A stretch of 64,000 bases of DNA from Anatilimnocola aggregata. GTDB lineage: Bacteria > Planctomycetota > Planctomycetia > Pirellulales > Pirellulaceae. The notes under the pieces are model-generated. The model was not told where the DNA came from and did not search any database. It saw only the letters and a program-made list of their open reading frames with translations. The stretch covers positions 6,634,001 through 6,698,000 of the forward strand of contig NZ_CP036274.1 in the NCBI RefSeq assembly GCF_007747655.1, in the 5' to 3' direction. This document shows, piece by piece, positions 50,383 through 62,828 of this stretch (position 1 is the first letter of the stretch; the number at the start of each line of letters is the position of its first letter). The position numbers were made by a program, and so were the translations under genes.

Positions 50383-50799
50383 CTAGCGGGGATCGACGGC
50401 TGATTTAACAACCGCTTTGCTAAGTAGCAGATAGTTCGTACCTCGGAATTCGGTCAACACGCCACTGACCGTCCATTCCTGCCGAGCACGACTTTCGCTG
50501 AGCACCTGGCCGACTCGTTCGAGCGAAAGATTCTCAAGGACTCGATAGGTTTCACGCCCACTACTTGGATAAAACGTGATCCGATCGCCAGCCAGTTCGA
50601 AGCGGCCAGTCACATCGGTCAGTTTCGTTCCTTCGCGTTGACGATCACCTGCTCGCTCTCCCTCTGGAGCGCGGCGCAATGAGACTGGTCGCGTTTGTGC
50701 CGCGACCGCGGCACCGGCCGGAGCATCGCCCCGCCCGAGCGGACAAAGCAAGGTCAACAGAAGTAAAAGAGACAATGTTCGGCAAGCGCGCATGGGCAT
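50383..50799 (-). CDS. Small exported protein, function unknown
   Basis: The 138-residue protein has a clear signal sequence ('MPMRACRTLSLLLLLTLLCP'). The mature part is compact: 'TGRFELAGDRITFYPSSGRE', 'YRVLENLSLERVGQVLSE' and 'WTVSGVLTEFRGTNYLLLSK', the pattern of an OB-like beta domain. The start may instead be ATG 50793. Upstream the frame extends to 51048, but that part is Cys/Arg-rich and not protein-like. It is divergent from the gene at 51119 across about 319 bases. I do not recognise a family. Confidence 0.65.
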   Translation of the reverse strand: MPMRACRTLSLLLLLTLLCPLGRGDAPAGAAVAAQTRPVSLRRAPEGERAGDRQREGTKLTDVTGRFELAGDRITFYPSSGRETYRVLENLSLERVGQVLSESRARQEWTVSGVLTEFRGTNYLLLSKAVVKSAVDPR

Positions 50800-51118
50800 C
50801 TCAGGGTGGCAGCTAATCGTGAGAATCGTTGATCCTGAAATATAGGTCACGTCGAGCGCGTGGTGGCATCGCGTCATTCGGCTTGTTGCTTTCTTGCCAC
50901 ATGATGCCGGCGGGCATCTTGGAGCGACACGTCCGCCCCGGCAATCTCGGCGAACGGCAAACACTAAGTGCTGAAAAGCCAATAGGTTGGACACTCGTCC
51001 GGTGGTTACTAAATGGCATTGGGCGCGGTTGTTGCGTTGGATAGTCATCGGTTCTGTTGGTTCCGTTTGTGCCGGTGACTATCCGTCCGGCCTGATCCAT
51101 TCGCACGGGCATCGCACC
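50800..51118. other. Divergent promoter region
   Basis: The 319 bases lie between two divergent exported-protein genes and should hold both promoters. Open frames extend into it from both sides, but their residues do not resemble proteins. No promoter, operator or RNA element was recognised with confidence. Confidence 0.4.
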
Positions 51119-52000
51119 ATGATTCAGCATCGAGCGTTGTTAGTGGCCATCGCTGGCTTGGCCTGGCAAGTAGCAGCCTGCGTGGCTCAAGAGTCGACGA
51201 CCATAGTGATCGAAACGTTTTCGGGTCGTAAGTGGGAAGGGCTGATCGACGACAAATCGAATGCTCAGCAGCTGGTCTTGCGCTTCGAGCGCGGCGGCGC
51301 GGTGCTGTGGCGGCCCATTGCCTGGAGTGAAGTGAAAGCAGCCTTCCTCGCAGGTAAGCCCATCGCCGCAGCAACGCTCGCTACCAAAGTAAAGGAATTG
51401 GCAACGCCCGCGAAGTCAAAAGCGGAACGCGCGAAGCTGCAGCCTTTGCCGCCAGCCGACGAATTCCCCAGTGACACAAAACCGCCACTGCCGCCGGCAA
51501 AAGTGATTTCCATCTCGACCGATGCCTTGCTGGCCAATTGGGACGGAGATGTCGAGGCCGACGGACTCGTCATTTATATGCAGCCCATCACCGGTTGGCA
51601 GGACGTCGCGCTGGCCAGCGGCACATTGGAAGTGGAGCTCTACGCGCTCGAAGCTCGTGACTTCAGCCTGGCATCGACTAGTCGCGGCCGTATGGTTTCG
51701 CCAATCGCTCGCTGGTCGCACGCGGTAAACCCCAGCGACTATGGCCAGCGGGGTGCCACGATTCAACTTCCCTTTCAAGCTGCACATCCTGAATTTGACG
51801 ATCGCCTTAGTGCTTATGGCCTCGTACACATCAAGTTCTCGGTTCCTGGTAGCGGCGTGTTCGAGCAATCAATCGACGGCGTCCGCATTCGCCCCTGGGC
51901 ACCGCTACGAGACTATTTGCAGGTAGATACCGGAGCACGATTCTTACCGCACGAAACAACCGGCCGCGGCAAAACTTCGTGGTACACCGACGATCAATAA
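51119..52000 (+). CDS. Secreted protein, function unknown
   Basis: The 293-residue protein has a signal sequence ('MIQHRALLVAIAGLAWQVAA', then C-V-A-Q-E). Near the start of the mature part is an Sm-like short strand pair, 'IVIETFSGRKWEGLIDDKSN', which recalls planctomycete proteins with a regulatory-type beta barrel. A Pro/Lys-rich linker and a second beta domain follow ('GLVIYMQPITGWQDVALASG', 'LEVELYALEARDFSLAST', 'HIKFSVPGSGVFEQSIDGVR'). The start at 51119 is chosen because the longer frame (50987) precedes it with non-protein-like sequence. It ends 30 bases before the convergent zinc-ribbon gene. No family recognised. Confidence 0.7.
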   Translation: MIQHRALLVAIAGLAWQVAACVAQESTTIVIETFSGRKWEGLIDDKSNAQQLVLRFERGGAVLWRPIAWSEVKAAFLAGKPIAAATLATKVKELATPAKSKAERAKLQPLPPADEFPSDTKPPLPPAKVISISTDALLANWDGDVEADGLVIYMQPITGWQDVALASGTLEVELYALEARDFSLASTSRGRMVSPIARWSHAVNPSDYGQRGATIQLPFQAAHPEFDDRLSAYGLVHIKFSVPGSGVFEQSIDGVRIRPWAPLRDYLQVDTGARFLPHETTGRGKTSWYTDDQ

Positions 52001-52030
52001 CATGGCGCTCAATAACCAGTAAGAAGCGTT

Positions 52031-52921
52031 TCACGACTTCCGCGGCGCGGCGGTGGGCTTGGGCTTAACCTGGCTCAGCTTGCGAGGATCGCGGAGTGAA
52101 GCAGTAGCATCGAACAACCAGCCCTCCTCTTCGCGCGTCCAATACTGCATGATTTTTCGCGTACCCAGGATCCGAGAGCTGATAATGACGTTCGCCACCA
52201 ATTGATCAGAATCGGCCTCAATTACTTCGACTTGAACATTAGTTGTGTCGTTGGGTCGAAACTTCTGCTGGATCGAAGCGAAGTGCGTGATTCGCCATTT
52301 CTGAAAATCCCCCAGCTCGTACTCATCTTCTCCCACGAGCGCCTCGGCCAGTTCCCAGTCTCCGGCAAGACAGTGGGCAGTCATCTGCGCGGCGAGGCTT
52401 TTGGGCGATGTCCCCACCAGAAGCCAGCGCGAGAACATGACGAGCAACAAGCAGCCTAGAACTGCACCCGCAATCAGCACAGTGCGAGAAGGGAGTTGGC
52501 TGGTAGTTACTCCCTTCGCAGCCTTTTCTTGTTGACGGTGAAGGAGTGACTTCTCCTGCATTTCGCGAAAGAGGCTTGCCACTTGTTCGACGCTGTGCAG
52601 TTTGCCGTCAGGTCCTCGCCTGAGTGGTAATTGGCACGATGTGCATGAAGCGTGGTCGTTCACGTCGAGCAGGGCGAAGCCTGCAATGTGGCACCTCGGA
52701 CAAGTGAACTCACGCTCGCGGGGGTTACGTCTCAGCAAAGCTTGCCCACTGCGGTCCACTTGATACCAGGCGCGGCACTCCAGGCAGCGCATACCGCGAT
52801 CCAACTGGTCGACCTGTGCCCATCCGCGCGCGCGGCACGATGGGCACTCCAGCGGCACAAACAAATCCTGTCCCACTGCAGGACGACTTCCCGCAGGGGG
52901 CTTTATCTCTGGCTGAGACAT
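52031..52921 (-). CDS. Membrane protein with two zinc ribbons and an NTF2-like tail
   Basis: The 296-residue protein has two CxxC...CxxC zinc-ribbon modules on the cytoplasmic side: C26/C29 with C46/C49, and C74/C77 with C93/C96 ('LECPSCRARGW', 'RCLECRAWYQVD', 'FTCPRCHIAG', 'SCTSCQLPLRRG'). A membrane segment lies at ~147-170 ('VLIAGAVLGCLLLVMFSRWL'). The outside part is a likely NTF2/SnoaL-like fold ('AHCLAGDWELAEALVGEDEY', 'IMQYWTREEEGWLFDATA'). The zinc ribbons probably bind nucleic acid or protein. The DUF1559 gene on the same strand ends six bases upstream of its start, so both are in one operon. Confidence 0.75.
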   Translation of the reverse strand: MSQPEIKPPAGSRPAVGQDLFVPLECPSCRARGWAQVDQLDRGMRCLECRAWYQVDRSGQALLRRNPREREFTCPRCHIAGFALLDVNDHASCTSCQLPLRRGPDGKLHSVEQVASLFREMQEKSLLHRQQEKAAKGVTTSQLPSRTVLIAGAVLGCLLLVMFSRWLLVGTSPKSLAAQMTAHCLAGDWELAEALVGEDEYELGDFQKWRITHFASIQQKFRPNDTTNVQVEVIEADSDQLVANVIISSRILGTRKIMQYWTREEEGWLFDATASLRDPRKLSQVKPKPTAAPRKS

Positions 52922-52927
52922 TCGACT

Positions 52928-53965
52928 TTAGTAATCTGTCGCGCTCAGGGCCTCGCCACCCGACCGAGTCGACAAGGCAGCCAACACCCACAGAGCGACT
53001 TTATCGGAAATGAACTCCACAGAGCCATCAGCAATGGCAAAATTCGCTCCCCGATCGTGGAAGCTGTAAAACAAGAAGCCATATTCGTTTGAACTGTTGA
53101 TCTTCATCTTGCCAGGGATTGTGCCACCACACCAATCGACGCGAGCACCGATGGTGTAGGGATTGTCATTCGTGGCCCAAGCGCCACCACGAGCACGAGC
53201 GCAGTTGGCGCTCATGGTGTCAGCCACTGCAGGCCTCATCACGCGGCCGCGCCAAACGTCTTCACGGCCCGCACATTCGCCCATCAGAATCGTGTTCGAA
53301 GTGCCGTCGGTGATCGACTTGAAGGTCGTCTTGCGAAAGGCGTAAGGATAGGTGTTGCCAGTCGGAATGTTCGGGTTGGCATCTTCGAATGGACGAAGTG
53401 CACCAGCCAGGAACGAAGCTCCATTAAAGTTAATCTGGTAGGCGGTCGGCAGATCGGTATTGATTGCCGAAGAAACACCTTCCACGGCGAAATAATCGCC
53501 ACAGGCACCCACTTTGTCGCCAGCCGATGAATCGAGCTTGTTCTGAATTCGCTCCGGGATCGGAGTCGACGGGCAGATAAACGCGCGAATGTGCTTCTTT
53601 GCAGTGGTGCCGTTCGGAATCGCGGTCATCGTCGCTTCGTCGGTATCGCGCCACCAGTTGCAATCGAGATCGTAGTTGGCGTCGCTAACCATGTTCGCCT
53701 GCTCGAGGAACGGCAGGATATCAGGAGCCCAGCTACGTTGTGGCTTGGTAGTACGCTTGCTGGCGGGAAGATAGCTCAGCGCATTTTCGTGATTGTGCAT
53801 CGCAAGGGCAATTTGCCGAAGATTATTTGAGCAGGATGCTCGAGACGCAGCTTCACGCGCCTTCTGCACTGCGGGCAGCAGTAGCGCCACGAGCACGGCA
53901 ATAATTGCCATCACTACGAGCAACTCCACCAAAGTAAACGCACGTCGCCGAACCAACATTTTCAT
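52928..53965 (-). CDS. DUF1559 pseudopilin-like protein
   Basis: The 345-residue protein starts 'MKMLVRRRAFTLVELLVVMA', a short basic n-region and prepilin motif, then 'LLPAVQKAREAASRASCSNN' and DUF1559 text: 'HNHENALSYLPASKRTT', 'SITDGTSNTILMGECAGRED', and the C-terminal 'SFHDRGANFAIADGSVEFIS'. GGGGAG lies eight bases before ATG 53965; a longer frame to 54049 lacks support. It precedes the zinc-ribbon gene by six bases. The upstream 272 bases contain a perfect hairpin and lie after the treS-maltokinase stop. Confidence 0.9.
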   Translation of the reverse strand: MKMLVRRRAFTLVELLVVMAIIAVLVALLLPAVQKAREAASRASCSNNLRQIALAMHNHENALSYLPASKRTTKPQRSWAPDILPFLEQANMVSDANYDLDCNWWRDTDEATMTAIPNGTTAKKHIRAFICPSTPIPERIQNKLDSSAGDKVGACGDYFAVEGVSSAINTDLPTAYQINFNGASFLAGALRPFEDANPNIPTGNTYPYAFRKTTFKSITDGTSNTILMGECAGREDVWRGRVMRPAVADTMSANCARARGGAWATNDNPYTIGARVDWCGGTIPGKMKINSSNEYGFLFYSFHDRGANFAIADGSVEFISDKVALWVLAALSTRSGGEALSATDY

Positions 53966-54043
53966 TGTTACCGCTCCCCGCGCAGGACCACCTCGTTCCC
54001 CGCGAGCGAACGTCACGCGCAAGGTTCGAAACAATTTCGTGTG

Positions 54044-54065
54044 CAACAAACGTCATCGTTTGTTG
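54044..54065. repeat. Perfect hairpin upstream of the DUF1559 gene
   Basis: CAACAAACG (54044-54052) and CGTTTGTTG (54057-54065) are exact inverted copies of nine bases around TCAT. It lies 79 bases upstream of the DUF1559 start and 172 bases after the treS-maltokinase stop, both on the minus strand. No T tract follows on either strand, so it is more likely an operator or leader structure than a terminator. Confidence 0.5.
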
Positions 54066-54237
54066 TCGGCCTGCCGCCCGATGCAAGCGGAGTGCCGCAG
54101 AATGCTACGGGAGGTAATTTGAAGGATTCTTCGCAAAACAAGCGGAATTAGACCGATATGCGTTTTGCTTGTCGGTGAAGCGGAGAATCCGGTGTCGGCG
54201 ACTACAGCGCGCATGTCGAATCTGTCGTCACGCAAAC

Positions 54238-57597
<3,360 letters not shown>

Positions 57598-57710
57598 GAT
57601 GTGCTCTCCTCAGTGAATGCTTGGGGGTGAAATCATTCACCACCCTGCATTTTTTAAAGCAACTGAAGTGCCACGCCCGAGTCTTTCGCGCGCTGACGTT
57701 TGTGAAGCTC

Positions 57711-59318
57711 TTAATGAAGAGCCTTTTCGGCGACAATTCTCGTAACAGGTATTTGTGGTGCATCGGGCGACACGGGATCGCGATCGAAAATCATGGTCAA
57801 AGTAGCTAATCGTTTTTCAATCGCGGGGGTGAGCGCGCCGGGCGGCATCCGCCAGGACCAATTCCCGGTGCCGGTACCGGGGAGATTCATCCGCGCTGCG
57901 GAGCCAAGTCCGAGCAAATCTTGTGCGGGCACAATGGCGGTGTCTGCAATCGAACCCAGTGCCTGTCGGATCATATCCCAATGAATTTCGGAACCGTCGC
58001 CCCCTACATAACTCAAGACAAGATTTCGCTCGCGCTCGACCTGTTCGTTGTTACGCGTGGTGCCGTCCCCTGCTGCGCTGAGAAACCAGCCGACGGTTGT
58101 GTCGTTATCGTGAGTACCGGTATAGACCACGCAGTGGCGCGGGTAATTGTGCGGGCGATAGTCGAGTGACTTGGCATCGTCGCCGAAGGCGAATTGCAAC
58201 ACTCGCATGCCGGGCAAGCCTAGTTCATCTCGCAATTGTTCAACTTCCGGCGTAATTAGCCCCAGATCCTCAGCGTAGATCGGCAGCCCGCCGAGTTTGG
58301 CAGCGAGTGCTTCGAATAATGCTTTGCCGGGACCGAACACCCAGCGCCCACCGACTGCAGTGGGTGAGGTACCAGGGATTTCCCAATAGGCTTCGAAACC
58401 ACGAAAGTGATCGAGCCGAACGAAATCGAACATTTGCAGAGAGTGAGCCATCCGCTGGCACCACCAGTCATAACCGTTAGCGTGCATGCGATGCCAACGA
58501 TAAAGCGGATTACCCCAGCGCTGGCCCGTCGCACTAAAGTAGTCGGGTGGCACACCGGCGACGACCGTTGGTTGCCCTGCCGCATCGAGATAGAACAAGT
58601 CGGGATTCGCCCAAACGTCGGCCGAATCGTGCGAGACGAAAATTGGCGCGTCGCCGATGATCATAATTCCCGCGGCATGACAGCGCTTGCGCACGGCTTG
58701 CCACTGCCGCGCGAACAGGAATTGAACGAATGCATGACGTTCAATGGCTTCTGCCAAGGCCACGCGCACACGCGCTAAAGCATCGAGATCGCGCCGCGCG
58801 AATTCGGCTTGCCAGACGGTCCAACCACTGCCGCCATGAAACTCTTTCAAAGCTGCAAACAAGGAGTAATCTGCCAGCCAGGCTGCTTGCGAATTCTGAA
58901 ACGCTATAAACGCAAGTTTTAGCTTCGCATTGGCAAGCGATCGGTAGTTGTCGTAAGCACGCCGTAAAAGTGCTTCGTGTGCGGGGCGAACCTGATCGAA
59001 GTCGACTTTGGTTTCGTCAGCGGAGACCGGAAAAGCTTTCAAATCGGCCGCGGTCAACAAACCATCGTCGACGAGTCGCTCCAAGCTGATGAGCAGGGGA
59101 TTGCCCGCGAACGCAGAGTAGCACTGATAGGGGGAGTCCCCATAACCGGTGGGGCCCAGCGGCAAGACTTGCCAGCGGGTTTGGCCGGTTCGCTGCAGGA
59201 AATCAATGAAATCGTCGGCCGCAGGCCCGAGGTCGCCGCAGCCGAATTTGCCGGGGAGTGAGGTAATGTGGCAGAGAATGCCCGAAGATCGATGGGCGGA
59301 AATGGCAGGTCGAGTCAT
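57711..59318 (-). CDS. malQ: 4-alpha-glucanotransferase (amylomaltase)
   Basis: The 535-residue protein is a GH77 enzyme that moves glucan chains between acceptors with release of glucose. It has 'SSGILCHITSLPGKFGCGDL', 'WQVLPLGPTGYGDSPYQCYS', 'IIGDAPIFVSHDSADVWANP', nucleophile D303 in 'VRLDHFRGFEAYW', acid/base E350 in 'YAEDLGLI' and D404 in 'TGTHDNDT'. Length fits the shorter type of MalQ. It is cytoplasmic. The treY gene ends 31 bases upstream and treS follows 113 bases downstream, all on the minus strand, so it very probably trims or extends the maltooligosaccharides these enzymes use. Confidence 0.96.
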   Translation of the reverse strand: MTRPAISAHRSSGILCHITSLPGKFGCGDLGPAADDFIDFLQRTGQTRWQVLPLGPTGYGDSPYQCYSAFAGNPLLISLERLVDDGLLTAADLKAFPVSADETKVDFDQVRPAHEALLRRAYDNYRSLANAKLKLAFIAFQNSQAAWLADYSLFAALKEFHGGSGWTVWQAEFARRDLDALARVRVALAEAIERHAFVQFLFARQWQAVRKRCHAAGIMIIGDAPIFVSHDSADVWANPDLFYLDAAGQPTVVAGVPPDYFSATGQRWGNPLYRWHRMHANGYDWWCQRMAHSLQMFDFVRLDHFRGFEAYWEIPGTSPTAVGGRWVFGPGKALFEALAAKLGGLPIYAEDLGLITPEVEQLRDELGLPGMRVLQFAFGDDAKSLDYRPHNYPRHCVVYTGTHDNDTTVGWFLSAAGDGTTRNNEQVERERNLVLSYVGGDGSEIHWDMIRQALGSIADTAIVPAQDLLGLGSAARMNLPGTGTGNWSWRMPPGALTPAIEKRLATLTMIFDRDPVSPDAPQIPVTRIVAEKALH

Positions 59319-59349
59319 GGTGTCTCCTTACAACTTGATAGATTTCCGC

Positions 59350-62300
59350 CTACTTGCGCAACCATAATGATACGGGAAAATTCGCCAGCGCCAGGCCCGC
59401 TTGCAATCGTTCGCCAAGCGCGCACTGTTCGGTGCTAAATACGTTCTGCCAACCTTCGCCGCGTAGCGATGCCGGCATTAAAACGGCGGCATCCATCCAC
59501 ACGCTATCGCCAACAGGTGCATTCCCGCCCGGAACGAGGCTGGCGATCATCCGCGGCACAATGACAATTGCCTGTTTGCCTTCGTGGATGCGCGCGAACG
59601 CGCAAATGTGCTCGGCTTGCGAACCACTCACCTCCAGCGGTACGTACTGCCCGCCAGTGAACAACTCGGGTAACTCACGCCGCAATTGCAAAGCCTGCTG
59701 GTGAATGAACAGCTTGATGTTGCCATCCGTAGCCCGTTCAACCAGATTCTTCAGTAGTGCGGCGCGGCCGGGATCCTTAGCACGGTGTTCCAACGCCCGC
59801 AGTCGTTCGTCGAGAAGGCGAAAATCGACCGGGCGACGATTGTCGGGATCAACAAGCGTCAAGCTCCAGACTTCGGTGCCGGGATAAGTATCGGGAACTC
59901 CGGGAGATGTTAATTTCAGCAGCGTTTGCGACATCGAGTTCCACCAACCCCAGCGCGTTACCAGATCGGCAAAGGGCTCGAAATCGACTCGGAACGCGCT
60001 CGCTGGCTCGACGGCTAGAATAGCCTTTACAAAATCGTGCGTGGCATGTTCGTAGGCTTCATTCGGCGCGATCCAGCTCGAATTCGTCTTGGCCTCACGC
60101 AGGGCTTTGCTCAAGTACTGGCAAATACGTTCGATGTATTCGTCGAGCGCCGAACCCGAAAGAGAGGCCGCTGGCCAGCTGCCGAGCAGGGTTTGATAAA
60201 GCAGGTACTCGTCATTGCGACTCGGGGCCAGCTCGCCATCGACCTTGATCTTTTTTCGCTTATTCCAGCGCGACCATCGGAGCACGCATTCTTTCCAGCG
60301 AGTGGGAATTTCGGAGAGGGTGTTAATCCGCGCACGGACATCTTCGCTGCGCTTGGTATCGTGAGTCGAGAGGCAAGTGAGTGAGCGGGGATAGCGATTC
60401 TGACGATCGAGATTCTGTTGATGAAAGGCGGTCGTGCTCAAGCCGAAACGACTCGGGTCGCCGCCCACTTCGTTTAACGAGATGAGCCGCAGATAGCGAT
60501 AGAAAGTGGTGTCCTCGACCGCCTTGGCCATCATGGGGCCAGTAAACTGCTGGAAGCGGCCGACGAAATTTAAACGCAGTTGGCGCTCGCGCTCGGACGC
60601 TCGCTCTAAATTGCCGTGCAACAACACTTCGCGAATGAAGTCATAGACGTGATGGCTATCAGCTGGGTTTTTGCGCTTCGCGCGGGCAACGGCTTGTTCG
60701 ACGTAGGCACGATCGCGCTCGCGGACCTGGTCGCCCACGGTGTAAGTGCGATAGACCGGAAAACAGGCGACAATCTCGCGCAGCGCCAATGTTAGTCCGT
60801 TGAGCGTGAAGTCGTGCGACCAGCGCTGACATTCGGAAATGCGGTCGAGCTGATGGCTGAGAACATGGAGTTCGCTCGCCATCGAGACCTTCATGATCAG
60901 CCGTTTGCTGTGATAGGTCATTTCTTCAAAAGAGGGCTTATCCGAGATGAACCGCTCATAGATGGAAGTAATTGCTTTTTCATTTCGACTGTCGACAAAC
61001 AGGCTATTCACGTCGACGAGAAAATCGTAGCCCGAAGTTCCGGCGACGGGCCAATCGATGGGAAGTCGTTCGTTGCGTTCGAGAATTTTCTCGACAACTA
61101 CATACAGCGCTTTGCTCGCTTCAATCGATTTTGTGGTGCGGTAGCGATCCGTCACCAGTTGTCGGAGGCGAGGTACGAACGATTCCCAGGGAAGCATTGG
61201 TTCTGTTTGAGTGGCGGACTGCACTGCGACGCGGTCGTACTCCGCGCGACAGAACTGCAACCAGCGCTCGATCTGCAGATTGAGCAGATAGCCGGCCGGA
61301 TCGTAAAGCCCATCCGCGTGATCGATACGGAGGCCATCGAGTTTTCCATCGGCAATCAGCTTGAGCACGAAGGCATGCGAACGGGCAAAGACTTCTGGCT
61401 GTTCCATGCAAACGGCCGCCAGGCCATTCACATCGAAGAAGCGACGGTAATTGATTTCGTCAGAAGCCACGCGCCAATGAGACAAGCGATAAGCCTGATC
61501 TTCGAGCAGTTGTTCCAAGCGGTCGAAGCTCTGTGGATTTCCCGCTTCACCATTGAATTGTTGCACGTTCTTCTGAATAAAGTTGAGAATCGTCGGTTCT
61601 TGATCCGCCACCGTTCTTAGTCGGCGCTTGATGATTTCTTTCTCGCGATCGCGCTCGGCCCGTTGTGCCGGATCGGTTGTTTCGCGCGGCGGGAGGTGAT
61701 TGATGGCCGTGAGAATGCTTTGATATTCGAGGGCTGCGGGATTCTCCGCACCGAGTGCCGTCGTCAATTCCTCCAGACGATGGCCGAGAATCAGCGAGTA
61801 AGTGCGGGGGGCAATGGGAAACGAGCGCTCGTAGTATCGCAATAGGAACGAACCATCGGCATATTCCAATTGCAACTGCTGGTTCTCGAGAACGCGGCCA
61901 AATTGATCGCCCAGAACAGGAAGCAAGACTTTGTTGGCAAGTTCTGATTTGAGCGGCGACCAATCAATGTCGAAGTAAATCGCGAACTGAGAACTGGGGC
62001 CATTTTCGAGCACGTCTTGCCACCAGAGATTGTCATTGCTGGCGACACCCATGTGATTGGGAACGAAGTCGAGAATATGCCCCATGCCTGACTGGCGAAG
62101 CGCGGCCACAAAGGCATCAAAATCCTGTTCGCTGCCGATCTCAGGGTTCAGCTGACCGTGATCGACGATGTCGTAGCCATGTTCGCTGCCAGTGACCGCT
62201 TTAAGGTATGGCGAAGCATAGCAATGACTTACGCCGAGGCGTTGCAAGTAGGGAATAATCGCGGTGGCATCAGTGAAGCGAAACTTGTGATGCAACTGCA

Positions 62301-62547
62301 AACGATAAGTCGCGGCGGGTTGCACTTGCTGCTGAGCCTGGCGCTCGGCAACCGCCATCCACTCGGCGGCGAGAAGACCTTCGGTATCTCCGGCAGCGGC
62401 CAACGACATGTGAGGTTCTTTCTGCAATAACGACTCACTCGCTAAGTGCGAGGAATCTAGCGAGGCAATTAGCCTTGCCGACGGAGTTTCCTCCAGCAGT
62501 TCAGAATTGGGAGAGAGAGTCTGTTCAGCAGCTGGCAGGGACGTCAT
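59350..62547 (-). CDS. treY: Malto-oligosyltrehalose synthase, long form
   Basis: The 1065-residue protein is a GH13 family member that turns the reducing end of a maltooligosaccharide into a trehalosyl unit. After ~75 residues of unconserved N-terminus comes 'AATYRLQLHHKFRFTDATAI', then 'LGVSHCYASPYLKAVTGSEH', 'ILDFVPNHMGVASNDN', nucleophile D409 in 'LRIDHADGLYDP', acid/base E486 in 'YVVVEKILE' and 'STHDTKRSEDVRARI'. Common TreY proteins have about 700-950 residues, so this one is large. Its usual partner TreZ, which frees trehalose, is not in the window. The start at 62547 has AAGGAAGG ten bases upstream; a longer frame to 62811 looks non-coding. It is the first gene of the treY-malQ-treS operon. 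Confidence 0.93.
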   Translation of the reverse strand: MTSLPAAEQTLSPNSELLEETPSARLIASLDSSHLASESLLQKEPHMSLAAAGDTEGLLAAEWMAVAERQAQQQVQPAATYRLQLHHKFRFTDATAIIPYLQRLGVSHCYASPYLKAVTGSEHGYDIVDHGQLNPEIGSEQDFDAFVAALRQSGMGHILDFVPNHMGVASNDNLWWQDVLENGPSSQFAIYFDIDWSPLKSELANKVLLPVLGDQFGRVLENQQLQLEYADGSFLLRYYERSFPIAPRTYSLILGHRLEELTTALGAENPAALEYQSILTAINHLPPRETTDPAQRAERDREKEIIKRRLRTVADQEPTILNFIQKNVQQFNGEAGNPQSFDRLEQLLEDQAYRLSHWRVASDEINYRRFFDVNGLAAVCMEQPEVFARSHAFVLKLIADGKLDGLRIDHADGLYDPAGYLLNLQIERWLQFCRAEYDRVAVQSATQTEPMLPWESFVPRLRQLVTDRYRTTKSIEASKALYVVVEKILERNERLPIDWPVAGTSGYDFLVDVNSLFVDSRNEKAITSIYERFISDKPSFEEMTYHSKRLIMKVSMASELHVLSHQLDRISECQRWSHDFTLNGLTLALREIVACFPVYRTYTVGDQVRERDRAYVEQAVARAKRKNPADSHHVYDFIREVLLHGNLERASERERQLRLNFVGRFQQFTGPMMAKAVEDTTFYRYLRLISLNEVGGDPSRFGLSTTAFHQQNLDRQNRYPRSLTCLSTHDTKRSEDVRARINTLSEIPTRWKECVLRWSRWNKRKKIKVDGELAPSRNDEYLLYQTLLGSWPAASLSGSALDEYIERICQYLSKALREAKTNSSWIAPNEAYEHATHDFVKAILAVEPASAFRVDFEPFADLVTRWGWWNSMSQTLLKLTSPGVPDTYPGTEVWSLTLVDPDNRRPVDFRLLDERLRALEHRAKDPGRAALLKNLVERATDGNIKLFIHQQALQLRRELPELFTGGQYVPLEVSGSQAEHICAFARIHEGKQAIVIVPRMIASLVPGGNAPVGDSVWMDAAVLMPASLRGEGWQNVFSTEQCALGERLQAGLALANFPVSLWLRK

Positions 62548-62828
62548 CGGCAATGCACCTTCCTTAACACTTCGAGCATTCAGCCACCAGCGGGTCGCAG
62601 CTGCTGCAGGCCCTTGCAGCGCGCGGCGCTGCCGAGGGCAGAACTTCGCCGCCAGCAGAGCAAGCGGCATGCCGATGCGTCTTGCGACCCGAGGCACATG
62701 TCGCAAGCCATTACACAGAAATAACTTACAAACACCGTGCCGGATTTGCAGATAGATTCGTTGAACGATTTGCAGCCAAGGTTCGGTCGAGGACGTTACA
62801 CTGGAGGTCAAAACGGAAGAAGCCTACG

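Noticed and set aside
62548-62811. 88-residue upstream extension of TreY
   Set aside because: It is rich in Arg, Ala and Leu without a domain, and a ribosome binding site supports the start at 62547.
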